Below, piece after piece: positions 1 through 5,663 of a stretch of DNA of 5,663 bases. The position numbers and the translations under genes were made by a program. Origin of the DNA: Draconibacterium orientale. Its GTDB lineage: Bacteria > Bacteroidota > Bacteroidia > Bacteroidales > UBA12170. Below the pieces are notes generated by a model that was given only the letters and a program-made list of their open reading frames with translations, did no database searches and was not told the origin of the DNA. How positions within the stretch are numbered: the stretch's first letter is position 1; each line of letters starts with the position of its first letter. The stretch lies in assembly GCA_020718315.1 (NCBI GenBank), contig DYSK01000063.1, positions 1 through 5,663 on the forward strand, read 5' to 3'.

Positions 1-51
1 AAACGCGAGCATTAGCACATAAAATTGTTTTAGATTTTTCATTTTTTTCAT
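1..51 (-). CDS. N-terminus of a probable exported protein (partial)
   Basis: Only the first 17 codons are present; the reading frame is open to the left edge. The peptide begins M-K-K-M-K-N-L-K-Q and continues F-Y-V-L-M-L-A-F, that is, a basic start followed by the beginning of a hydrophobic stretch, as in a signal peptide or lipoprotein leader. The gene would be the sixth of the operon, 45 bases downstream of the porin stop. Two in-frame ATGs (at 51 and 42) are possible starts; 51 is taken as the longer. A third ATG at 59 is in another frame and reaches a stop after three codons. A purine-rich stretch opposite 69-77 (GGAAGGAAA on the minus strand) lies upstream and could help ribosome binding. 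Function cannot be stated from so short a piece. Confidence 0.55.
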   Translation of the reverse strand, partial: MKKMKNLKQFYVLMLAF

Positions 52-96
52 TTTTTCATTTTTATAAGTTTCCTTCCGGAAGTATGGTGTTCTTAA

Positions 97-1203
97 TTAA
101 AATTTCACTTGTAATTGTACAACAAAGAAATCGTTTTCAACTTCGTGCCAATCGGCCAAAACATCGGCAGAACTTTCTTCGGCTCTGTACACATAGTTTA
201 CCTGAAGGCGAGTCCATTCATTAAAAAAGTAATTGAAACCAAAGGTCCAATCTTGTTGCTTATTGAATGTTACATCAGCATCCGGATCGTACGACTCAAA
301 TTTCACTACTGGCTGAATATTCCAAGGCATTTTATACAAAGCCTGAACGAAAAATCCGTTTTTCACAAAGTCGCCAATTACCAAAGTTGGAGTGCCGCCG
401 CAACCTCCACCAACTAGCGAAGAACCTTGATCGTTTCCGTTGATATATTCGGCCTGAACCAGCACGTTCATTTTCTCAACAGAAATATCTGCACCCCAGC
501 GTTTGCGAACATCGTCGTCCATTGTAGGGTCAGATGGTTTTAAAGTGCCATATTTATAACTTCCACCAAGACTAACGCCTTCGATAGGTGTAAAGATCAA
601 ACGGGCGGTGTATTCTTTCCCTGAATTATTGTCAGTTAAGTTTAAACCAGTTCCATTGGTAATTGCAAATCGCCATGCTAAAACGTTTGCTGCTTTAAGG
701 CCGAAAAGTTCTTTCTCGCCTGTTCCACCATAAACCAATACCCCTAAATCGCGGAATGGACTTGCAAGTTCGCTGACGACACGAGAACGGTTAATGGTAT
801 GTAAACTTTGGCAAGGAGTTCCTAATTCAAGCCCAAAAGGACTTTTGAATTGTCCGGCAGACACATTAATCCATGGAGCAAACCTTTTATAAGTGATAAA
901 AGCATCTAATAAATAAGGGCCTCCTTTTGTAGGACTAAATTCAGCCATCACATAATAGGAAAAATCGTATGGAATATTTCCAACAACACCTAAACGTGCA
1001 CGATCAAAATAGAAGCCGTTGTTTGAGGCTAGGCCGTGCAAAGGAGCTACATTATCACCAAGGAATTGATATTCGTATTGTGCTTGGATATAGCCAATTA
1101 CTTGAACACCATCAGACGAGGATGCTTCCATACATCCCTGAGCAATCAAGAGCGAAGGAGACCCCATCAGTATTAGTAAAACTAGAACTAGTATCTTTTT
1201 CAT
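97..1203 (-). CDS. Outer-membrane porin, phosphate-selective porin O/P (OprP-like) family
   Basis: A 368-residue protein that should form a beta-barrel in the outer membrane and let small, probably anionic, solutes into the periplasm. Residues 1-21 are a signal peptide (M-K-K, hydrophobic core, then L-L-I-A before Q22). The mature part has many alternating aromatic/polar strands: G-Y-I-Q-A-Q-Y-E-Y near 37-45, a F-D-R-A-R-L-G turn at 66-72 and a G-Q-F-K-S-P-F-G-L-E segment at 117-126, all typical of Porin_O_P proteins of Bacteroidota. It ends in Phe, the usual barrel C-terminus, and its length fits the family. Odd points are three cysteines (24, 131, 268), the last in a Gly-rich loop. It follows the four-module rhodanese gene by 47 bases, so it is probably the uptake channel for the substrate handled by this operon. 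Family assignment is firm; the transported ion is unknown, and phosphate is not implied. Confidence 0.87.
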   Translation of the reverse strand: MKKILVLVLLILMGSPSLLIAQGCMEASSSDGVQVIGYIQAQYEYQFLGDNVAPLHGLASNNGFYFDRARLGVVGNIPYDFSYYVMAEFSPTKGGPYLLDAFITYKRFAPWINVSAGQFKSPFGLELGTPCQSLHTINRSRVVSELASPFRDLGVLVYGGTGEKELFGLKAANVLAWRFAITNGTGLNLTDNNSGKEYTARLIFTPIEGVSLGGSYKYGTLKPSDPTMDDDVRKRWGADISVEKMNVLVQAEYINGNDQGSSLVGGGCGGTPTLVIGDFVKNGFFVQALYKMPWNIQPVVKFESYDPDADVTFNKQQDWTFGFNYFFNEWTRLQVNYVYRAEESSADVLADWHEVENDFFVVQLQVKF

Positions 1204-1250
1204 ATTTTAAATTTTATCAGTTAATAATTTGAAATTTATTTTTAGTGTTC

Positions 1251-3140
1251 TTATTTGCTTGTTACTAAAGGAAAATCTTTTGATTCTGAAATGACCCATT
1301 TATTCAACAAGAGGTCATCGTTTATCATTCCGTTGGCTCCAAATTTTAAACTTAAAGCATTGTATCCCAATATATTCAAATAAGCAGTTACCATTGAAGA
1401 TGTTTGTCCGGTCCAGCAATAAGTAATAATTGTTTTTGCAGGGTTCAGATTTTTAATTTCGTTGTTTTCAATACTCAATGGGTTGACTCTGTATGCTCCG
1501 GAAATATGGCCGTAAGCTTGAACGTCGGTAGTAGTCCAATAATTATTGATAAAATAATTTCCCGGGTTTGTAAGGACGTTTGCAGCCGTTTCGCCTTTAA
1601 ATCCATTAGCCAACATATAGGTAACACGTTCGGCTAAGATCCCTGCGCCGCTTGTTGAAGCCGAAGAAATAGTTGGCACCGCAAAAGTAGCATTGGAAGT
1701 TAATAGCCCGGGAGCGGCTGTCCAGTTTGCGTGATTTTTGCCAATATTCGCAATACCTGCAGTCCACGAAGCAGCCAAACTGGTGTTCCATCCGGCCATT
1801 CCCCATTTCATAACCATGGCGTTCTTGTATCCGCTCAAGCGCAAAGCGATTACCGCATGTGCAGCTGTTTGTCCTGTATAACAAGCTACTATAATTTGTT
1901 TTCCATTTGATCCGGCAGCGGTGGTTAGAATGTTTGTAAGCGTTGAGTTTACAGCTCCGGCAATATGTCCGGCGGCAAAATCGGCTGCTGTACGAATATC
2001 AATGATATAATAATTATTATTTGGATCAGCATCGGTTTGAATGGTATTTACAACGGTTGAAGTGGTTACCCAGCTCAACAACATGTCTGGCAAATCCAAA
2101 TCATTTGCTACTAAATATTGTGTAAGTATTGTTTGGGTTGGAGTTCCACTTACTACAATTGGATAATTTCTTGATTCGGTTTCAGCCCATTTATTTAATG
2201 CTAATTGCGAATAAATCAAACTGTTGGCTCCGTATTTTAAGCTAGCCGCATCGTAACCTAATACAGTTAAATAAGCAGTGATTACAGATGAAGTTTGACC
2301 TGTGTAGCAATAAGTAACTATTTTCTTGTTTGGATCAAGGTTTAAATATTCGTTTCCGGCTAAGGTTAATGGTGAAATTCGGTAGGCGCCGTTTAAGTGA
2401 CCATATTGTTCCACTTCAGCAGCTGTCCAATAATTATTAATGAAAAAATTGGATGTAGCAGCAGCGACTTCTGTTCCTGTTACGCCTTTGAAACCGGCGG
2501 CTAACATTGCGTTTACTCTTTCAGATAATATTCCTGCACCATCGGTTGCGGTTGTTGTATATGCAGGTTCAGTATGTGTAGAGTTTGCTGTCAGATGTCC
2601 GGGAGCGGCAGTCCAAGCTGAAGTGCCAAAATCACCCGTTCCACTATTCCACGATCCCACATAATTACTGTTCCATCCGGCCATGCCCCATTTTAGAACT
2701 TTGGCAGTAGGATAACCGCTCAGTCGCAATCCCACAACAGCATGGCTGGCCGTTTGACCTGTATAGCATACCAACAAAATTGGTTTTCCGCCGGCAGCAC
2801 TTGCTTGGTTAATTAGTGTGATAAGCGTTGAATTAACGGCTCCCGGTATATGTCCGGCATCATAATCAGCTGCCAAACGTAAATCAATGACATAATAATC
2901 ATTAGTTGCATCCGCATCGGTCATGGTAGCGTAAACAGCGTCGGCAGTAGTTATCCAAGTAGTTAAAATTGTTGGAAGATCGAGATTGCTTGCAACCAGA
3001 TAGGTTTTAAGCGTTTTGAAACTCAAACTAGGATCTACATCCGGGGCATCGGGTTTCGGTTTTTTACACGAATTCAATGTAATTAAGGGGATTATCAAAA
3101 GCCCCAACAATAATTTAGTTATCTTTTTCATCGTATTCAT
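1251..3140 (-). CDS. Lipoprotein with four tandem rhodanese modules
   Basis: A 629-residue predicted lipoprotein: M-K-K, a hydrophobic core and a lipobox L-N-S-C with lipidated Cys25, then a short K/P/D-rich linker. It holds four rhodanese-like modules with loop cysteines at 125, 278, 420 and 575, in C-Y-T-G-Q-T (three times) and C-W-T-G-Q-T. The C-x-x-G-x-T loop is the form found in thiosulfate and mercaptopyruvate sulfurtransferases. Modules 1 and 3 keep the D-x-R strand (D86, D381) and G-H-I-x-G-A-V-N; modules 2 and 4 have I-N-N-Y-W there and G-H-[LI]-x-G-A-Y-R instead. The A-B pair is duplicated: Cys spacing is 295 and 297 residues. Role (inferred): binding or relay of sulfane sulfur (or selenium) in the periplasm or at the outer membrane. 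ATGs at 3140 and 3131 are both possible starts. It sits 36 bases after the small rhodanese gene and just before the porin. Rhodanese fold is confident, substrate unknown, and catalysis by all four modules untested. Confidence 0.88.
   Translation of the reverse strand: MNTMKKITKLLLGLLIIPLITLNSCKKPKPDAPDVDPSLSFKTLKTYLVASNLDLPTILTTWITTADAVYATMTDADATNDYYVIDLRLAADYDAGHIPGAVNSTLITLINQASAAGGKPILLVCYTGQTASHAVVGLRLSGYPTAKVLKWGMAGWNSNYVGSWNSGTGDFGTSAWTAAPGHLTANSTHTEPAYTTTATDGAGILSERVNAMLAAGFKGVTGTEVAAATSNFFINNYWTAAEVEQYGHLNGAYRISPLTLAGNEYLNLDPNKKIVTYCYTGQTSSVITAYLTVLGYDAASLKYGANSLIYSQLALNKWAETESRNYPIVVSGTPTQTILTQYLVANDLDLPDMLLSWVTTSTVVNTIQTDADPNNNYYIIDIRTAADFAAGHIAGAVNSTLTNILTTAAGSNGKQIIVACYTGQTAAHAVIALRLSGYKNAMVMKWGMAGWNTSLAASWTAGIANIGKNHANWTAAPGLLTSNATFAVPTISSASTSGAGILAERVTYMLANGFKGETAANVLTNPGNYFINNYWTTTDVQAYGHISGAYRVNPLSIENNEIKNLNPAKTIITYCWTGQTSSMVTAYLNILGYNALSLKFGANGMINDDLLLNKWVISESKDFPLVTSK
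1254..2135 (-). repeat. Copy 2 of an internal two-module rhodanese duplication
   Basis: This stretch encodes residues 336-629 (modules 3 and 4), the second copy of the A-B unit. It matches copy 1 through Y-L-V-A-N-D-L-D-L-P (342-351), the loops at Cys420 and Cys575, K-W-G-M-A-G-W-N (445-452) and the final N-K-W. By eye roughly half of the residues agree, so the duplication is old, but both copies keep all catalytic-loop residues, which suggests both are under selection. Confidence 0.85.
2136..3020 (-). repeat. Copy 1 of an internal two-module rhodanese duplication
   Basis: This stretch encodes residues 41-335 of the four-module protein (modules 1 and 2). It is a diverged direct repeat of the stretch at 1254-2135. 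Matching landmarks are Y-L-V-A-S-N-L-D-L-P (47-56), the loops at Cys125 and Cys278, K-W-G-M-A-G-W-N (150-157) and N-K-W near the end. At the DNA level the K-W-G-M-A-G-W-N codons (2671-2693) differ by one base from those 885 bases away (1786-1808). The boundaries are set by eye. Confidence 0.85.
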
Positions 3141-3176
3141 TTTATTTAAACTAGATATAGGTTAGATTTTTATATA

Positions 3177-3695
3177 TTAACATCCGCCAACTTCTTTAGT
3201 GGCACCGTGTGCTTGTTCAAGATTTTTAAGTTGTTCGTCTGGATAAGCGAGTTCCCAAGCTTTAAATCCATCTTTGACATATTTTACGTTTTCAAAACCA
3301 AGGTGCTGCAAAACATCGGCGGTAAGCAAGCCGCGTGTACCTTTTTTGCAATACACAATAATCTCGTCGGTTTTGAGAGGAGGATAGAGAAATTGAGCTT
3401 CCCAAAACTCATCGTTCAAAACATTGAATTCGATCAATCCACGTGGGATATTTACCGCTCCAGGAATATAACCGGGATTGAATTCGTTGAGTTCCCGAAC
3501 GTCGATAATAACAATGCTAGCCCCGGAATCCATTTTCTGATGAAGCTCCTGAACGGCGATGGCCGTTACGTTTGGTTCGACAGAGGCGATCAATTCATCT
3601 ACATTCTGAAAAGTTTTATCTGATGACCCACAGGCCGCTAAGAGTAAACCAAGAATGGCTACTGCTGCAAATTTTATTTTATTATTAATTTTCAT
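3177..3695 (-). CDS. Single-domain rhodanese lipoprotein
   Basis: A 172-residue sulfurtransferase-type protein predicted to be lipid-anchored on the outer side of the inner membrane or in the outer membrane. Residues 1-21 form a signal peptide ending in the lipobox L-A-A-C (Cys22). The rhodanese domain spans about 45-155: I-I-D-V-R with the catalytic-site Asp/Arg, G-Y-I-P-G-A-V-N-I-P, then the loop C-K-K-G-T-R with catalytic Cys116, and the closing V-K-D-G-F-K-A-W. This is the complete canonical C-x-x-G-x-R set, so activity is likely. The last three residues are G-G-C, a possible second thiol. The ATG at 3695 is chosen because it directly precedes the lipoprotein leader; the frame could be extended to a TTG at 3725, which would add ten polar residues before the signal peptide. 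It lies 43 bases after the cytochrome b gene. It probably handles sulfane sulfur for the OTR-like cytochrome or exchanges it with the four-module protein (inference). Confidence 0.9.
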   Translation of the reverse strand: MKINNKIKFAAVAILGLLLAACGSSDKTFQNVDELIASVEPNVTAIAVQELHQKMDSGASIVIIDVRELNEFNPGYIPGAVNIPRGLIEFNVLNDEFWEAQFLYPPLKTDEIIVYCKKGTRGLLTADVLQHLGFENVKYVKDGFKAWELAYPDEQLKNLEQAHGATKEVGGC

Positions 3696-3738
3696 TGATA
3701 TATATTTTTTAATTCTACAATTCAAATAAGTCTGTTAT

Positions 3739-4890
3739 TTATTTCCAATCTCTATCATTGAGAAGTTGTTCCAATCGAATTTTGTTTTCAAGCAATTCTT
3801 TTTCTGCTAATAAACGTGCTGTTGTGTCCAATATAAAGCCTTCGACACCAACAATTTGATTGTTTTTTACTACGGGAGTCATTGTTACGGTGTGGTGGCC
3901 AATGGAGCCGTCTTGACATACGCGAGTAACTTCGCCATGAGGAATTGTTTCGCCTTCTAGCACTTTATGAAAAGTGATTTCAAGTTCTTCAAATTCTTCT
4001 TTGCTGCGGCTTAAAGAGTAATGTTTTCCAACTACTTCTTCGGGTGATTTGAATTTATATAAACATGCCCAGGCATTGTTTACCTCTTCGTAAATCCCGT
4101 TCGGGTCAATTCTAAAATAACCGGCACCGCTATTGGCTACAACAGCACGGAATTTTTCTTCTTTTTTCACCCCTAATCTATGCTCTGTTTCGGCAAGTGC
4201 TTCATCGAGTAATTCACTTTTATTGTCGTCTGCTTTCAAACGCGCTTTGGTTATTTTCAGTGCTACTTCCATTTCGTTGGCCACCATGGCTCTTGCGCCT
4301 TTTTCGTCAACTTCCTCCCAGCCGGTAATCATGGCAACGATGGCCGATAATGGTTTATGACCGGTTGTAGTAAGATAAACGTGAGCGATCACAAAAACAA
4401 TAAGAAAATAGGCGCCAGCCGTATGAATGTAGGCAGCCCAATCTAAGCCGGCAAGCTGAAACCCTTGGTTTGGATAATTTAGATACATATAGGCAATACC
4501 GCTCAATCCCATAACCGGAATAACCATAATTTTTAAACCGAGATAAATTAAGCGCTGTAGCGGATTGAATTTATTGTAAACCAGTTTATTTGTGGGATGT
4601 TCGGCTCCGCTGAAAATACCGGTTATGTAGTAATTAATTTGTTCCTTCACGAGCTTTAAAGAAGGTTTGTATTGGCGCCATTCGCCCGTGGTAAAATGCC
4701 AGAAAATAGCAAATATGATGAGGATGAGAAATGACCAAGCACATATATCGTGAACAGTCACCGCATTTCTGTAGCCAAAGAGTCCGAAAAAACCATGAAT
4801 TTCTAAACCCGTAATGGCTAAAGCGGAAATCAGCAAAACTTGCATCCAATGCCAAAACCGCTCGAATATTTGATAGATATATATTTTCAT
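3739..4890 (-). CDS. Di-heme cytochrome b (FdnI/HydC-like) fused to a C-terminal PAS domain
   Basis: A 383-residue inner-membrane protein. Residues 1-180 hold four membrane helices (about 15-35, 46-66, 113-137, 153-176) of the cytochrome b561/formate dehydrogenase gamma type, which oxidise or reduce quinone through two hemes b. It starts with the family-typical R-F-W-H-W (H14). Other candidate ligands are H47 or H65 in helix 2 and H156 and H170 in helix 4; the 14-residue spacing of the last two resembles the heme-ligand pair of FdnI. A charged linker (about 200-243, helical) leads to a PAS domain (about 244-357) ending in D-T-T and a C-terminal coiled coil (358-380). With four helices and the N-terminus inside, the PAS lies in the cytoplasm. 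No kinase, GGDEF or other output domain follows. It is 34 bases after the OTR-like gene and is its likely electron partner. The fold calls are good; what the PAS senses is unknown. Confidence 0.88.
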   Translation of the reverse strand: MKIYIYQIFERFWHWMQVLLISALAITGLEIHGFFGLFGYRNAVTVHDICAWSFLILIIFAIFWHFTTGEWRQYKPSLKLVKEQINYYITGIFSGAEHPTNKLVYNKFNPLQRLIYLGLKIMVIPVMGLSGIAYMYLNYPNQGFQLAGLDWAAYIHTAGAYFLIVFVIAHVYLTTTGHKPLSAIVAMITGWEEVDEKGARAMVANEMEVALKITKARLKADDNKSELLDEALAETEHRLGVKKEEKFRAVVANSGAGYFRIDPNGIYEEVNNAWACLYKFKSPEEVVGKHYSLSRSKEEFEELEITFHKVLEGETIPHGEVTRVCQDGSIGHHTVTMTPVVKNNQIVGVEGFILDTTARLLAEKELLENKIRLEQLLNDRDWK

Positions 4891-4924
4891 TTGTATAAAT
4901 TTTTACAATTAATCAATTTCTTTT

Positions 4925-5663
4925 CTAGTTCTTGTCGTGTAAACAATTTTTGCGAAGGATGATGCGTAATGCGCCGTGGACAATTACTCCTATAAAAGAA
5001 AGAATAATCAAAACAATCCCAATATTGTCAATCCAAGCATTGAAATCTCTTCCTGGTAAGTAGAAATCATTTAGCGAGGATAATCGGCCTTCTTCATTTC
5101 TTGTATGACAATCTACACAACGTAAGGATTGGGATGCAGGGCTAACTTGATGATTCAATGGCCAATACATTTCGGTTTCCACAAAACCATATTCGCCACT
5201 ATAGGGCAACCCAACATATTCCATACCTGCTTTTATTGCGGCGTTCCAATCAAAATCCATCCAATAAGCACCTTCTCCTTTCACTTTTGAAAAGGTTTTA
5301 ACCTGAACGAGTCTATTATTTATTACATCGTAAGGCTGCTTGCCGCGATGCACCTTTACTGGCCATATTTTTGAACATCCACTTGTCTTGCAATTAGCAC
5401 CTTTGTCAGAATAGGCACCGTCCAGCTTATTCATCTGAATGGGTATTTCTTTAATCGTATCGGTGATTAAAAAATGGTCGGCAAGTCCGTTAAACCAAAA
5501 ATATTCGGGCCTTACGTTTTGATCCCATACAAAGGTTCCTTTAATGGAAAGATAATTATGATTCCCATCAGCATCTGCCTCGTGAATTTGTTCACCATGC
5601 TCACCTAGCCGACCTGCAGTTGTCCAATCCCACCACATTTTTGTAGAATTGGCTTTTGCATAA
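4925..5663 (-). CDS. Octaheme tetrathionate reductase (OTR) family cytochrome c, C-terminal part
   Basis: The frame is open to the right edge, so the N-terminus and most heme sites lie outside; 245 residues are visible. Numbered from the Met encoded at 5638, the piece shows W-W-D-W-T-T-A-G (2-9), W-P-V-K-V-H-R-G-K-Q-P-Y-D (92-104), Y-W-P-L-N-H-Q-V-S-P (158-167) and one heme-c motif C-V-D-C-H (174-178, DNA 5105-5119). These blocks are those I recognise from the C-terminal catalytic core of the OTR family, whose Shewanella member reduces tetrathionate, nitrite and hydroxylamine in vitro. H97 and H163 are possible distal heme ligands. A membrane helix follows (about 204-227) with a short basic tail, so the protein is anchored with the hemes in the periplasm. 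The Met at 5638 is internal, since eight sense codons precede it. It is the first gene visible of the operon and probably the terminal reductase, fed by the downstream cytochrome b. The octaheme count cannot be verified here. Confidence 0.82.
   Translation of the reverse strand, partial: YAKANSTKMWWDWTTAGRLGEHGEQIHEADADGNHNYLSIKGTFVWDQNVRPEYFWFNGLADHFLITDTIKEIPIQMNKLDGAYSDKGANCKTSGCSKIWPVKVHRGKQPYDVINNRLVQVKTFSKVKGEGAYWMDFDWNAAIKAGMEYVGLPYSGEYGFVETEMYWPLNHQVSPASQSLRCVDCHTRNEEGRLSSLNDFYLPGRDFNAWIDNIGIVLIILSFIGVIVHGALRIILRKNCLHDKN

Larger units (their letters stand above)
1..5663 (-). other. Predicted single operon running right to left
   Basis: Six consecutive minus-strand genes are separated by 34, 43, 36, 47 and 45 bases with no opposing gene. 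The gaps are A/T-rich; I see no GC-rich stem with a T-run on the minus strand and no good match to the Bacteroidota promoter (TAnnTTTG with an upstream TTTG) in any of them. All parts fit one envelope electron-transfer and sulfur-handling function. Co-transcription is inferred from spacing and strand. Confidence 0.75.

Noticed and set aside
73..82. Perfect 10-base palindrome CTTCCGGAAG after the porin gene, considered as a terminator or operator
   Set aside because: It has no loop of its own, would leave only a three-pair stem, and is too short and isolated to call a terminator or a binding site.
115..417. 100-codon open frame on the plus strand
   Set aside because: It is antisense to the porin gene, resembles no family I recognise, and all supported genes are on the minus strand.
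1182..1203. Lipobox ending at Cys24 of the porin, making it a lipoprotein
   Set aside because: The residues before the Cys are A-Q-G, not the usual L-[AS]-[GA], and porin barrels of this family use signal peptidase I; cleavage before Q22 fits better.
1606..1884. 92-codon minus-strand frame inside the four-module rhodanese gene
   Set aside because: It is a shifted reading of codons for modules 3 and 4; the main frame carries the conserved motifs without interruption.
1254..3020. Repeated DNA considered as a CRISPR-like array or mobile-element repeat
   Set aside because: The repeat is one in-frame, diverged 885-base duplication inside a coding sequence, with no short direct repeats, spacers or inverted ends.
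3207..3623. 138-codon open frame on the plus strand
   Set aside because: It lies wholly inside the rhodanese lipoprotein gene, which has a full set of family motifs, and its translation shows no recognisable domain.
3696..3725. Longer start for the small rhodanese at a TTG codon
   Set aside because: It would place ten polar residues before a well-formed lipoprotein signal peptide; the ATG at 3695 gives the usual leader length and lipobox position.
4925..5663. Assignment to NrfA nitrite reductase or to the MccA octaheme sulfite reductase
   Set aside because: The blocks around W-P-V-K-V-H-R-G-K and Y-W-P-L-N-H-Q-V fit the OTR family better, and no MccA-type wide-spaced heme motif is visible in this part; the missing N-terminal part could still modify this.

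Overview
The window looks like chromosomal DNA from a member of the Bacteroidota. It is AT-rich, the short intergenic gaps are A/T-rich with little or no Shine-Dalgarno signal, two gene products start with lipoprotein signal peptides, and the outer-membrane protein is a Porin_O_P-type barrel ending in Phe. No rRNA, tRNA, mobile element, CRISPR array or integration site is visible. I cannot name genus or species.

Every gene lies on the minus strand and the gaps are only 34-47 bases, so the window reads as one operon transcribed from right to left. In order of transcription: (1) 5663-4925, the C-terminal part of an octaheme tetrathionate-reductase-like (OTR) multiheme cytochrome c, with its last CxxCH motif and a C-terminal membrane anchor; its start is outside the window. 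(2) 4890-3739, a four-helix di-heme cytochrome b fused to a cytoplasmic PAS domain. (3) 3695-3177, a single-domain rhodanese lipoprotein. (4) 3140-1251, a lipoprotein with four rhodanese modules, made by duplication of a two-module unit. (5) 1203-97, an outer-membrane porin. (6) 51-1, the first 17 codons of another probably exported protein that runs off the left edge. No gap exceeds 300 bases, and I found no convincing internal promoter or terminator. The operon promoter is probably to the right of the window.

Working model (inference): cytochrome b takes electrons from the quinol pool and passes them to the membrane-anchored periplasmic multiheme cytochrome, which reduces a sulfur (or related selenium or nitrogen) compound. 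The two rhodanese lipoproteins, five catalytic-type cysteines in all, would carry or transfer sulfane sulfur on the cell-envelope side, and the porin would admit the substrate. The PAS domain on the cytochrome b could link quinone or electron-transfer state to a cytoplasmic signal or partner. The combination looks like a dedicated envelope respiratory system whose substrate cannot be told from sequence alone; tetrathionate, thiosulfate or polysulfide, and selenite are the candidates I would rank first.
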